Shown: positions 21,328-33,975, numbered from the stretch's first letter. The stretch is DNA of 64,000 bases from Allium sativum (GCA_030737875.1 CM060915.1:363937863-364001862); one strand, 5' to 3'. Program-made: numbers and translations. The notes: a model not told the origin generated them from the sequence alone.

Positions 21328-22089
21328 CTATTGTTGCTGAGGTCTCTTTTGATCTCCCTTCTTCTCGGGTGCCTGACTAGCATTGGGACCCTTCCCTTCT
21401 TCATGCATGAGTGCCATGTCAACTAGCTTCTCGAAGGTGGCCCCCATAGGGATATGAGTCATAGCCAACCCATGCATCGGTTCATTCAAGCCTTTCACGA
21501 ACCTCAAAGCCTTCTTCTCCGGTGTATTCACCATGTCTAGGCCAAACCTTGCCAATTGATTAAACTTGTTAACATATTCCTTCACCGAGAGATTTCCTTG
21601 CTTAAGAGTCAAGAATCTTTCCATATACAAGTTTTCCTCCGCCCTTGAGAGAAACTTTGACACAAATCTTTGCCTAAAATCCGCCCAAGAGTCAACGGGG
21701 CGTTCTCCATTAGTGACCTCCCACCAGAATGAGGCCTCTCCCTTCATTAACCAAGCAGCTAACTTGACTTTCTTTCCTTCTTCCATCTCAAAGATATCTA
21801 TCAACTCTTCCACCTCCTTAAGCCAATCTCTAGCCTCCACAAAAGTTTCAGATCCTTGAAAAGGTTTCCCTCCCATAGCTTTAAACTCCTTGCAAGTCTT
21901 AGCAAAAGTATCCGTGCGAGGAGGAGGGGGAGGAGGAAGATCGGGTGCTACGGTTGGTGGAGGAACATTTGCCGGACCCGCAGTGGTGGCCCTAGCCTCC
22001 ATCAATCTCATATACCATACTGGTACCGTCACACCCTCCGGAAAGTTAAGATCCTCAGCCATGCTGAAACGAAAAAAAGAAAGATTCAA
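21328..22089 (-). pseudogene. gag: Tekay-A Gag
   Basis: The likely start is the Met at 22062 (MAEDLNFPEGVTVPVW) rather than the upstream Met at 22089, because the same opening (MSGNLNLP) begins the Tekay-B gag. A Pro-rich linker (PPPPPPRTD) is followed by the Retrotrans_gag core: FKAMGGKPFQGS, WLMKGEASFWWE, FVSKFLSRAEENLYMERFL, KEYVNKFNQLARFG. The frame ends QQQ-TAG at 21328-21330. Beyond the stop, in the same frame, lie two CCHC knuckles ([14 protein letters not shown] and [14 protein letters not shown], about 21180-21290) leading into protease. The single TAG therefore cuts Gag off from its nucleocapsid part and from Pol. Confidence 0.92.
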
Positions 22090-22244
22090 AATGGAGAATT
22101 CGAAGGATATAGATATGGCTATTGGGGATTATGCTTTTCTTTCAAAAACTTTTCTCTTTAAAGACATGTTTTTGAAAATATTTCTTCCAAATATGTTTTT
22201 AGAAAAATAGTTTTCTAAAAAATTTATCTGTTCCGGTAACCTTT

Positions 22245-22256
22245 GCTCTGATACCA
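22245..22256 (-). other. Primer binding site (initiator-Met tRNA type) of Tekay-A
   Basis: The minus strand reads TGGTATCAGAGC two bases inside the 5' LTR boundary. Confidence 0.9.
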
Positions 22257-22258
22257 CG

Positions 22259-25200
22259 TGTAACACCCCACACCCGCTATGGACACTCGCTAAGGGAATG
22301 CCATGGCATCGGTGGAGTATTTTAGTGAATATAGAACAGAAAAATTACAACAAGACAGATATAAATAGTACGTGAAAATTTTAAAACATCATCTCATAAC
22401 AGCGGAAGTAAAACATGTCTGGTTACATCATAAAACCACAATATAAGTCAAGTACAATATCCATCAAATAAATTTATACATAATCCCACTCTCAACAATA
22501 GCCATGACAAAAGAAAAGATAACTGGATAACTGGAGCTTTACATCTACCCAAGCTCCTAAAGACTGGAACAGCAATCCGATCAAACTCCACTACTGCTAG
22601 GATCCACCGTAGGACCTGAGGGTTGGGAAAAAGATAAAAACAACGGGGTCAGACATAAGTCTGAGTGAGTCCTATAACTTTAACAATACAATCATTAAAA
22701 TAACCAGAGAAGACATAAGTTTGACATATGGTAATGTCTGGGGATGAATGGCTATACCAAGCAGTTTGGTAGACCTAGGATAAACTAAGATAACCGCAAA
22801 GACGCATCTACCCACCCAAGGGTAATTACTACACTGCACCACACCAGTCATCCCTACTTAAAGGTTGATCCCTCCCAAGGACTTAGAAAATTTTCCCAGT
22901 AGTTCTTGTACCCCTAGCTGACTAGATAGGTGCCGTCTGCCCCTATCTCCACTAGGTGTACCCACTACTCCCAAGCGATCGGCTCCCTACCGTAGATACC
23001 CGTGCCGGCCCCACAGTGGGGTGTATCACTCCCCAAAGTGGCAACCCGATACAACAAACGGTGCACGGCTTATATCTACACGATGCAACAACGTCTTACC
23101 TACCAGCCCGGGTCCACACACGCATATGAAACCCGTTGGACTTGCGTTGCCACCGCTACCCCGTTTTGGCCTCTTATAGTCAAGCCCAGTACGCGTGTCC
23201 CGTCCTCGACATGGGTCGAGCCCAATAAGATACATATGGGTTACTGGTTGAAATGGGCCCCCACAAGCTACCCACCTAAGCTTGTCACTTATCTAGTGTA
23301 TCCCACTTAACCCTTTAATCATGTTTAATTACATGTTTCCACTTGGTTAAGTATTCTAATCGTATTTTCTATTGCCACCCAAGGCAACCCACTAGATTTC
23401 CACATGCCACCCAAGGCAACCACTGAATTTCTATGTGCCACCCAAGGCACCCACTTAACCCCTCATGCCCCACTACATGCTTATCTGGTTAAGTGTTTCT
23501 TAATTAATTAAGAACGTAACCCTTGTAAAGACCTCTCACATTAGACCGTCTTTCATGGCAGCTGGATTTGCCGGTCGGTTCCGGGCAGCCTTACGCCATA
23601 ACAGGGTCTAACCTCGTGTCTTTACACTTGTCACGTATTTAATTTATGCCTAAGACCTCTCACATTGGGCCAATCATTTGTAGCCGCTGGATTTGCCGGT
23701 CGGTTCCGGGCAGTCTTATGCTACAAAAGGGTCCAACCTCGTGTCTTAGTCGATTAATTACACCTAATTAATCACCCCCATAATTAATTATCCCTAATTA
23801 ATTACACATTTTTCATAACATGGGTAGACCTAACTCAATAGGTAAATTCCCATGGGGTAGACCTAACTCAATAGGTAAATTCCCACTTATGTTAATTTAT
23901 TTTTATGGTATGCTTAATCATACCCAATCACACTTTTATTAACATATTTATTCACCCCATCGTTACCCACGTAAATCGTTCTCTTTCCATGACATAATAA
24001 AGGAAAGATCCATCACAAAAATCATGGGTTTACCCAAAGCTTTAGCATATATCTTTGTCATGGGTTAAGAGGATGTCAACTTGCATATATGAGCATATAT
24101 TAACCCAACTACAATTTACCCAAACATGCATATCATCATACACATATCTTGCATAACATGTTGAACTTGCATATAAGCATTCTCATAACTTGCATAACAT
24201 GTTAAACATGCCTTTAAGCATACACCTAACTTGCATAAGCATTCACATACTTGCATAAGCATGCATAACTTGCATATCATGTTAAACTTGCATTTAAGCA
24301 TACACATAACTTGCATAAGCATTCACATACTTGCATAAGCATGCATAACTTGCATATCATGTTAAACTTGCATTTAAGCATATACATAACTTGCATAAGC
24401 ATTCACATACTTGCATAAGCATGCATAACTTGCATATCATGTTAAACTTGCATATGAACTTCCATAACATCATACACATAGCATTACACACATAACTTGC
24501 ATATGAACTTGCATAACTCACTTGTTTAAACATGCATAAACCCACTTATTAAATATGCATAAACCCACTTGTTAAACATGCATAACCCAACTTATTAAAC
24601 ATGCATAAAACCACTTATTACATATGCATAAACATAAGAAGACATAGAGTAGCATATCATTATAAATGATTCAAACTCTATAATCCGCATTCAAGACCAT
24701 AAGTCTCATTACACCCAATCTACTTACTTTAACAATTGATGTTAAAGTGATAGAAACTCACCAAACCCAATATTAGCAAACTTATGAAGTGGAATTAGTT
24801 GCTAAATATGAAGAAGATAATGATTAGAGATTGATTAGCTTGCAACTTCCTTCATGAATTAGTGGAGGCTCCCTCTAAGATTTAATTTGGCGGCATGAGG
24901 CCATCATCTCTATTTTTGGTAAGGATTAGGGGGGGTTTAGGGTGTATTTATAGATTAGGTGAGTGTTTTAGGCCCTTAGATTAACCCTAGATTAGATTAG
25001 GACCCTTAGATTTCGGAAATCTCTAGAACCAGCCCTCCAAGCCAGCCTAAAGCCCAACCTGGTGCACCCAGGTTCACTGGACGCCACGCCCCTGTCGACA
25101 GGCAAGTCGACACCCCTGTCGACAGGCCTGTCGACAGCCCTGTCGACATGGTCAGGGCGGGATTTTTCCCGCCTGACCCCACTTATTCCAATTTAAAATC

Positions 25201-25427
25201 TGAATTTTAAATTCTTAAATCTGTTTTTAGTTTTGAATTTTCTGCAAACTTCATCGGGCTATAACTGGGCCATACGGACTCCGATTTTCGAAAACTCGGA
25301 CTCTATTTTGCGTATTTTTCCGAGACGAATGCAATAACGCAGCCCGTTTCCCCTAATTCCCACATCTGAGATTATTTATCCTGTAATTAGTGAATTTTAG
25401 TATTAACCCAAAATACGGGGTGTTACA
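22259..25427 (-). repeat. Tekay-A right LTR (5' LTR), 3169 bp
   Basis: It matches 13914-17117 almost base for base. The 35-bp length difference is explained by a 23-bp loss in the 80-bp repeat and one missing 12-bp GTCGAC unit. As the 5' LTR it holds the active promoter position (TATA at 24945-24952). Confidence 0.95.
25094..25147. repeat. Five GTCGAC palindromes at exact 12-bp spacing (right LTR of Tekay-A)
   Basis: Sites start at 25094, 25106, 25118, 25130 and 25142. This is one unit fewer than in the left LTR, so the array gains or loses whole 12-bp units. Confidence 0.97.
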
Positions 25428-25432
25428 GTTCC

Positions 25433-28400
25433 CATTGATTTTATCAAAGATAAATTCTTTAAATTTATTCTTTAATCTTCTTTGAATATCAATTCAAACT
25501 AGTAGGGATTAGCGAACCACACCGAAGTAATCATTTATTTTATTTCCTAATCCCAACCTATTCATCCCATGAAGTAAAACTAGTCATACTTCATATCTAA
25601 CACCACGGTGTTATCGGTAAATTCAATTACCATTTCACGTTCAAATCTAATTAAAGATTTAACTATCGCCTAGAGCAAAACTGGTGACACTCCATTCTCG
25701 ATCACTTCAATATAATTAAAGGTTCATTAAAACTCCACTTAGTTTTAATCTTCCAAAAATCAATATCCTGTCTTTAAATGGGTTAAAGAACCAATGTCAT
25801 CTAAAACACGGTTCAAGATAAACCCAAAATCACATTCTATTGATTATCAAGTTAAAGAACAAGTGTTATTTAAAACACCATTCCCGATAAACCCAAAATC
25901 AAATTTGATATTAAATACAAGGCTCTGAATAGAAAATATATCGACTTATATTCAATATCAAATTCTACGACCAACAAATATCGTATTGGAAATAACGATA
26001 TAAATATATCTTTCAAATTTCCATAACACTATCTGTATAATCACAAATTCCAACATCGAAATATTCCAAAGACAATTTCGATTTAAATCCATTTCCACTT
26101 TATATATTGGAAATTCTGGTTATTTTCAAAAACATTTCAAATCCACTTTATTTATTTTAAAAATAAATGGGATTATAATTCTAGTTCAAAACTAGTTGAT
26201 TTCGATAAAAATCTATTTTTATCTTTTCAAATTTGGAATTTTTCGCCCCAATTCTTCGCAAATCATTTCTTATTATTTTACACAAATTATTACTATTTTT
26301 AATAATTTTATCAAGGCCCGTACAGTCGATTTCCATCAACGGCCATCGAACTTCACTTACAGCGACCTTTTCCAAATTTGATTTGCACATAATTTCAAAT
26401 CCAACCGTTAGATTTCTAATTTCTAATATTCGTTAGAAAGATCTTTTCGATTCGAACCCAATGGTTCCAGTTTTAGGAGAATCCGACGGTCGTATCTCCC
26501 GTAACGTCCATTCGAAGTCAATGGTCGAAATTCGCAAACTACCGCAGCGCGGCGCATTCTATCCAGGCCATTATATGTATAATATATATATATTATATAT
26601 TTCATCTATTTCCTTTCAAAACGTATTTTATAAATCATTTTAAAATTCGTTTTCAAAACGATTTCAACTTCATATTCAATTTCTAATCAAAATTGAATAT
26701 TCCATATCATCGATATATAAATGATAATATTTTCAAAACGTTATATTTTGAAATCATTTCCTTTTCTATAATCATTATAAAAATGAATATAATCGATATA
26801 AATATCGTTCCGTCAAAATGGCGCAGATCTAACCTACACAGCTTTATATATTTCAATAACTTCGTTATTCTATTCAGCAAATGAATATTTTATTCAACAC
26901 ATGAATATATATTTTTATTCAACACATGAATATTTATTTTTGTTCAACACATGAATATATATTTTTATTTAACACATGAATATTTATTCTATTCAACATA
27001 TGAATTTTTATTCTATTCAACACATGAATATTTATTTTTATTCAACACATGAATATTTATTTTTATTCAACACATGAATATTTATTTTATTCCTTATTTT
27101 CCAAATTGGAATGAGGCTCAATCAATTACCATATAATGTTAATTATATGGATTTTCTACTACACATGTATATAACAACAACGATAAATCATTAACCATCA
27201 TCCAGAGTGCACCACACAACTGCATAAGCATTAAATGTGAATAATCAACGCTTACACAGTCTGTCAACCCATCGATTGACATACAACTAAACAATCGGGA
27301 TTAGTGTACGTCAAATATCATCCCAATACCCGTGTGGGGTTTCAAATCAACAAACACAGATTTATATTTGTGCAGTTGGGCGATGTGTAAAATTTATCAT
27401 CCCAATCAATATCAGTCAAATCAGTGTATATAAACAAATCTCCGATTTGTTTATTACTATTTATTTTATATACACGTTAAAATTTTTATTTTTAACTATA
27501 AAATATTTATAATGATAAAATATTATATTTCATTCCATATCACACAATCAAGTTCCACAACACAGAAATCAAACAAACAAGTCATACATGGTCTGTGGAC
27601 GACGGGGAACAGTTCATATTTGCAGTTAATAATAAATAACTGTATAAAGAAAATTTGGTGAGGAGTTCTCACCTTGGGATCCACTCCGCCACTCTTTAAT
27701 GGACGATTGTTTGGATTCGGTTCAAATTTCCAATGCCATCTTCTTCACACTGTACATATTAAAAATCATATTTTTATGTCGTTACTTATAGAAATATCAA
27801 ATTTTTACAATGGTACTTCATATATAAAAACCGAATTTTTATATTGCTATTCATATGATAAAAAAATGTTTTTCTAACTAAAAACCACTTCATACATACG
27901 ATAAGAATAATATTTTTATCGAACTAAAAATGGTATTTTTCATATACAAGAAAAATGGATTTTTTTCATATTAAAGAAAATTAAAATTTTCTATCTTAGA
28001 AAATCTCATATATTTTTAAAATCAAAGAAAACTATTTTTCCAAAAATCAAAAATCATACTTCTATAAGCAACTAAAAATCATATTTTTGTATCTACTTCA
28101 TACATATAAAAAATTTATATCTTTTTCATACTATAATATATATAAAAATTGTGTTTTTGTAACTCCATTCCTATGAATAAAATCCAACTTTTAAATCGCT
28201 ATATTGTCTACAAAAAAAACCATATATATATAATTATTTTTAAAGAAAACCATATCTTTATATTTTTTGTATATTATAAAAATTCTATTTTTAAACTATG
28301 TTTATATTTTTAAAATTTCACTTACTGCTATTTCCTAATTTAATTAATCTAATAGAATAAATAAAGAAAATAAAACTTACCCTAATCACTCTGTTAAACT

Positions 28401-29723
28401 GACTGACGTCCAATTCCCTTTGCTCGCAATTAGGGTTTAGGTTTTACGCGAATTTCAAGAGGCTTGGCATCGATCAGGTGGTGTCACGACCTTAGCCTTC
28501 GCAAGAGCTTCCCGCCGATGCGCTCAATGTCGAACTCGAGCTGCTGTCGAGGGCGAATTCCGGTGCGAGGCTACGCCACTTTGGAGGCGCGATCCATCTC
28601 CCACAGTCAACGACATGACTCGAAACTAGCATGGGTTCGAAGCTGGTAATATCCTCTTCAAAATCCTCCCAAGGATCAGTTGATTTCATTGTGTGGATTA
28701 GAAATTAAGGAGGAGAGCAGGATTGAAGAGGGGCCGCCATCGTTTTTGAAAAGTTACGGGTTTGGGTCCAACTGATTTGGTCAACGGGTTTGGATATATA
28801 TTTATATATTTTATTTTATATTTTTTGTTTCCTTTTAATTCCAAACATACCCATATACCCATACAAACACCAAATTAAACCCAATGACAATCGCCCCTAG
28901 CCAAATACCCCCATGCCGAACACAATGGGATACGTTTCGTAATCCAATTCGGCGGTTACAATCAGTTTTTGTTAAATTTAAAATATAAATCCTTATATTT
29001 TAAATTCTAATGCACATTTTAAATTACCGGGGCCACATACTAACTCTAAAAATTCCCGAAAAATTATTTCTAGCTTCGTATTGACTACGGTCCTAACAAA
29101 ACTAATTTCGTTAAATTCTGAGACCGTTTGAAAAATGGCCATTTTCCAGTCGATTAAAATCAACTGAAACTGTCAAAACACATTTTTCCTTCGCTACGCT
29201 CACATATTGATTCAGAAAATTATGAATTTTGAAACCTAGCAATATTTGGACATCATGGATCCAACAAAAGTTGTTTCGTCGAAAACCGAGGTCATTTGAA
29301 AAAAAAATCATTTTTAAGGGTAAAAATTCCATAGCGACTATTCTGAAATTTCAACTGGGCATAACTTTTTATCCCCGCTATGAAATTTCAATTTTTCGGA
29401 TTCTTTGGAAAGATATTCTCAAATAGATTCTAATATTTTTGGTTTTGCAAAAATCCGGTTTATTTTGAATCATGTACATTCATTTGAAATTTGAAATTTG
29501 AAATCGAATTTTCAAACTACCACGCCATTTTCAATTCCTTTTGTAATTATAAATAATTATTTATATTCTAACGTCGATTCAAATGAATATATACATTCTA
29601 ATTCTATTCAAAATAAAATTCTCGTCGTTATTATTTAAAATAATTCATTTTAAATACTCAAAATTCATTAAAATTGCCAAAATAAAAAAAAATTAAATTG
29701 GCTCAGATTTCCGGGTTATTACA
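25433..29723 (-). mobile_element. LARD-like element: right LTR, second segment
   Basis: This continues the LTR after Tekay-A. From 26790 onward it aligns with 525-1728 plus 9394-11143 of the left LTR and ends CCGGGTTATTACA at 29723. The part 25433-26790 has no counterpart in the window because the left copy is replaced by the Tat LTR and the window edge. No credible gene is present. The 61-residue open frame at 28464-28649, shared with 9949-10134, lies in the GC-richer island. Confidence 0.85.
26870..27090. repeat. AACACATGAAT minisatellite in right LARD LTR, about 9 copies
   Basis: The unit is the same as at 608-890, with about two units fewer. Confidence 0.93.
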
Positions 29724-29880
29724 CACGGTATTATGTTTTATGTTGAAATAAAGTTTAAATTTCCACTGATATCTTATTTATACCTGTCTTGTAATTATTC
29801 TATGTCTGTTCACCTATAACGCTTCACGAAACTTAATGCATTCCCTTAGTGAGTGACATTAACGGACGTGGGGTGTCACA
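29724..29880 (+). mobile_element. 3' end fragment of a Tekay-C-like LTR
   Basis: It ends CGGACGTGGGGTGTCACA at 29880. The stretch ACGCTTCACGAAACTTAATG and the text after it match the reverse complement of the solo LTR start at 36020-36110. Only the last 150 bases are present, because the LARD right boundary (29723) truncates it. The LARD therefore inserted into, or recombined with, an older LTR. Confidence 0.75.
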
Positions 29881-30389
29881 TAAGTAGTTTATGTAAATTT
29901 TCTATCTTCTCTTTTAGTTAATATTCAAATTGTTGTAAGTAATATTTTCAGTGTTCTTTTCCCGCTTCTTCGTCATATTTTTATACTTTATTTTGGTTCT
30001 GCCCAAATATGCCTAAAAGCATATGTATACGATTGACTTAGGCATAAATTTATTTGCTTAATTGCCTAAGATTGATTGTAATCCTTTATTTATGTGTTGT
30101 ATACGACTAATTTAGGTATTGATTATGATCCTAATTTTATGCGACTGACTATTATCTTTTATTTTGTGCACGTTTGGGAAACCTGATTAAATACGATAAT
30201 TGAATAATTGGGCCTAATTGGATACATGAAGTAAAATTGTAATAAAAAGGGAATATTGGACTGATAAGGGGAAATTTTAATTAAGCTTGTAAAATGACTA
30301 TGGTGTGGGTTATGATAGAAAAATGAACTATGACCTATATTTTCATAAATATGATAATAGAGAAATCGTAATAAACAAACATGGTTTAA
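29881..30389. other. AT-rich spacer without recognised genes
   Basis: There is no TGGTATCAGAGC primer site after the LTR fragment and no domain similarity. The open frame at 30159-30395 is low in complexity and unsupported. Confidence 0.5.
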
Positions 30390-31648
30390 TTGCAAATATG
30401 AACATGATAGGGAATGGCCGAAGGATAGTTAGGCTTTAATATAAACATATTGACTTAAAAGATGTCAAGTTACGAGCCTAAAATTATGTGGTAGTCTTGT
30501 GATTAGGCGTGAGACTTTAATATGAACATATTGACTTAAAAGGTATTAAGTTACGAGCCTAAAATTCTATGGTGGCCTCGTGATTAGGCATTATTCTATA
30601 ATAAATGAAAAAATATTAGGCTTAATTAAATATTGCACTTAAAGCGATGTTTAAGTTAAAAACCTTAATACTATGGTTAATATATGGAAGGCCAATTAAA
30701 CGAGGATTTGGGCTGAGTGTTAATTGTTGAGGATCCATACCATACAACATACCCTTTTTATCATATATGGTTTCATATAGGAGGTGAGGTTATACACCAT
30801 GCTGTGGGAGGTAGCAAGATTGTCCTATTTAAGGCGGGTACATGTACGTTCCAGTGGTTCCACACGTGTGCATTTACCCAACTATAGAAAATGAGGCATT
30901 GTGACACATGTGATTAATGCTATGTCTTTTTACTGATGGGTCGGACCTGATAAACCCAAGACCCATAATAGCATAAGTTATCACTCTATGTTTAGTAGTC
31001 GATTGATGGGTAGTATTAAGAAAATCTTCATAATTATATTACGTTCTAAAATTGGTAGAAGTGAAAATAGTCAAAAGTCAAAGTTATATGAAATGAGATA
31101 AATTAACACTATCTATAACCTTTTATGTCATCTTATATGTTCATTTTAGGTGTACACGCGCACTTACCCAATATGACACAAGAACTACTATTTTATCAGT
31201 TTCCCTTACTTGTCAATGATGCTAGTAGTCATAACAGCTTACTAGACTATATCTGACCCACTCGTTTTTCTTCCTTTTCTTTCCCCTAATAGGCTCATAG
31301 AGTAGAAGTTGAATGATGACAGCTTAAAAAGAGTAGTATCCGAGACCTGAGATTCAGCCCGTTAAGAGCGAAATTTCTCTTTACATTATTTTGTTATTGT
31401 TCTAAGTTATACTCGAGAGGGGAATTTATTATATAATCTGATTTAAGTTAAGATTAAGAAAGATATATGTTTTGTAACTTACTTTTTTGTAATGACAAAT
31501 TTATTACAGAAATAAAAGTTTTTGTTGTTTTTCTTTTATATTATATGAATTTAAGGCTTTTTGATTATTATTTTTTGTACCTATAGCGCTCCACAATTCT
31601 TATTTTAACCTTAATTGGGAATACTAAGGGGTATGGGGGTATTTCATC
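30390..31648 (+). mobile_element. Old degenerate chromovirus LTR (3' portion)
   Basis: Landmarks of the Tekay LTR order are recognisable. GAGCCTAAAATT..GTGGTAGTCTTGTGATTAGG occurs twice in tandem near 30475 and 30555. They are followed by the TCTGACCCACTCGTTTTTCTTCC pyrimidine tract near 31250 and the terminal pattern CCTATAGCGCTCCACAATTC..GGGGGTATTTCA near 31580-31648. The last pattern parallels CCTATAACCCTCCACCAAAG..GGGGTGTTTCA at the end of the Tekay-B LTRs. The left boundary is approximate and divergence is strong. Confidence 0.5.
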
Positions 31649-32039
31649 TGACATGAATGCCGACATATATCAAGTGGGTACGTCGACATACTTGTACATA
31701 TTTATAGACTTTTGTTATTTTCTATGTTTTGTTTGTATTAATGATCACGTATACATACGTGCATACATACATACATATATATATATATGTGTGTGTGTGT
31801 GCATATATATATGTATATATTATTTGTAGATTTCACAAAATAAAAAACTATTTTTACACTGTAATTTTATAAAAAAAAATTTATAAAAATTTAAGGTTAA
31901 TTTTAAATTTTAAAATAAAATAAACCAATATTATTTAAAAAATCAAAGCAACCAAAATAAACAGTCAACACAACCAAAGCAATCAAACAATCAAAGCAGC
32001 TAAGAATTTTTTTATCTAAACGCGTGCCTATTTTAGATC
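31649..32039. other. AT-rich spacer with a TA/TG microsatellite
   Basis: An ATAC/AT/GT compound microsatellite lies at about 31755-31820. Nothing else is recognised. Confidence 0.6.
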
Positions 32040-33150
32040 AAATTTTCTTTTCCATATGGATAGTGTACCGCTACGAAGCACATGTTAGTAATTTCTGTGT
32101 CTGAACCGCCATCGCTTAAAGCTTCATCTAAATCCAAATCATCTAATGTTGCAGTGTAGGGTTTTTCCTTTTTTTGTCAAATCAATGTTTGACGTAGATT
32201 TTCACTTGTTTGGATATGGAGAGAATCACCTTAAATTTGCTTGATTGTCGCAGTTGTAGTATCTGACATCATTTTGACTTTCATTTTCATTTTCTTGGCT
32301 ACTATTGTTGTTTCTTCTATTATTTTTCTTATATATTTTTGGATTTTTCTGAAATATCTCTTCATCAGATTTATCTCTTCGTTATTGTTTTTAGGGTCTG
32401 ATCCATTTGTAGTTACACTGAAAGCTATCAACTTCTTCTCTACTTCTTTGCTTTCTCTCCTACCCTTCATTTGTGTTTCAAAAACCATTACATTGCCAAT
32501 TAAAACTTTAGTTTTTTGAGTACTAATATCATTAGCTTCTTCAATTGCTAAAGTCTTTTGATCATAACCAGGAATACGTGAATTAAGTTTTTTTTCTAAG
32601 TTGATCTTCTTTAGAGAAGTTTTTACCTAATGCAATTAAAGAATGTACTAAATCTTGCATTCTACTATACGTGCCAGATATTGATTCATTTGTGCTCTTT
32701 TCAAATAACTGAAACTGGTTATTAACATGGAAATATAAGTTCATTTGGCTTTACTAGCGTCTTCATGTGTAACTTCCAAAGTTCTCCAAATTTCACATGA
32801 AGACTTACAAACTGATAATCAAACTTAATTCTATCTATGAACAGTATGATAACTCATGGCCTTTGAGTTACTTTATGCAACCATCTTTTGATCAGCAATC
32901 CACTTTGTATAATTAGTCTCAGGTTCAGTCCACTCAGTTTGTGCAACATTATATATAATCCTATTGATTGTAAATAAATTTTCATCTGCATTCCCAATAA
33001 TTGTAAATACTACCATAAAGTGGTGGTTTCTATGTAGATTATACATCTACATATGAGCTAGTGATAGTGTTGACATCACCAATATTGGTGATCATTTAAA
33101 ACTTTTTCAAAAATCATATTACGAAAATTTTGAAAACCAATGCTCTGATA
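32040..33150 (-). pseudogene. gag: Ty1/copia gag remnant
   Basis: On the minus strand, scattered over frames, are copia Gag (UBN2-type) landmarks in the right order: TEWTEPETNYTKWIADQKMVA near 32900-32970, a CEIWRTLEVTHED-type stretch near 32750-32800, an IPGYDQKTLAIEEA stretch near 32530-32580, then LIGNVMVFETQMKGRRESKEVEKKLIA (open frame 32231-32488). A short acidic TLDDLDLDEALSDGGSDTE segment follows near 32100-32160, as found between gag and protease in copia elements. Numerous stops and frame changes make it a relic. No copia protease, integrase or RT follows. Confidence 0.65.
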
Positions 33151-33153
33151 CCA
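33142..33153 (-). other. Primer binding site (initiator-Met tRNA type) of the copia relic
   Basis: The minus strand reads TGGTATCAGAGC directly upstream of the gag remnant and two bases from a presumed LTR end (...CATTTTCA). Confidence 0.7.
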
Positions 33154-33155
33154 AA

Positions 33156-33975
33156 TGAAAATGATGCGGGTTAAGGATCTTAAAGCTATACTAACATTAT
33201 AAGGGGATGAATAATATTTACTTAAAATTTACGAATTGTTGTAGAAATATTTTAGATTATGCTTATGATTTTGTATAATGATTATAGTATCAATCAACGA
33301 AACAAAAATAAAGTGAAGTAAATGTAGTTAAATTAAAAGGAAAGAGCACATATGATTTATACTAGTTCGGGGTTACCCTACATCTAGTCCTGTAATCTTA
33401 CGGCCTTTAGTTACTACTAATCCAATTACATTTCTTAATTTCAAGGCTACAAGAAGACAAACTCCCGAATCTCAAACCTCTAGGTATAACCAATTTGATT
33501 TTCGAGCAAATAAGTTACCCCAATTGCTTTTTAGTTGGCACAACCAAACCCAACTCGATTCATGGCTATCTATTTATACCCATAGGTTATTTGATTTGAT
33601 TTTCACAAAGAATGTAAACTCGGGTCTTTTTATCTTGATTACAATTTCTTTTATAACTTATATTTGCACTTGGATCTTAATAGAATAAAGAAAGTTTAAT
33701 GTAGAATCAAATCAAAGTTTAAATGACTTGATTCGGTTCTAAAATCTCTAGAGTATAAACATAGATTTTCCAGAAAATTAGAAAGAAGAGGAAGGTGTGA
33801 AGAAATTAAAAAGCAGAAGCTATAGTTTCGTTTATAGAAGAAAAATGTATATATGAGTGAAGAGATATGACATTTGATAGATAGTTATGGCGAATAAAAA
33901 ACTTCCATTCAAATTTTAATTGCAAAAATACTAGTCACTATATCGACATGCATGATAGGACCATGTCGACATACT
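33156..33975 (-). mobile_element. Presumed 5' LTR of the copia relic
   Basis: It begins TGAAAATGATGCGGG beside the PBS. It contains a TATA-like CTATTTATACCC (reverse complement GGGTATAAATAG) near 33569-33580, and the TTATACTAGTTCGGGGTTACC stretch typical of the LTR R region. The outer boundary is a guess; no second LTR or target duplication was found. Confidence 0.45.

Larger units (their letters stand above)
13914..25427 (-). mobile_element. Tekay-A: near-complete Tekay/Del-like Ty3/gypsy chromovirus
   Basis: This 11.5-kb element is bounded by the target duplication GTTCC (13909-13913 and 25428-25432). LTRs at 13914-17117 and 22259-25427 begin TGTAACACCCC on the minus strand and are nearly identical: by eye about a dozen substitutions plus one 23-bp and one 12-bp indel. 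The internal order on the minus strand is PBS, gag with two CCHC knuckles, protease, RT, RNase H, integrase, chromodomain, polypurine tract. Long LTRs plus a C-terminal chromodomain suggest the Tekay (Del) lineage. It interrupts the right LARD LTR and is therefore younger than it. Confidence 0.93.

Noticed and set aside
31640..33975. Similarity of GTCGACATACTT text at 31680 and 33955 as paired LTR ends of the copia relic
   Set aside because: The match is short and the surrounding sequence does not align; too weak to define LTR boundaries.
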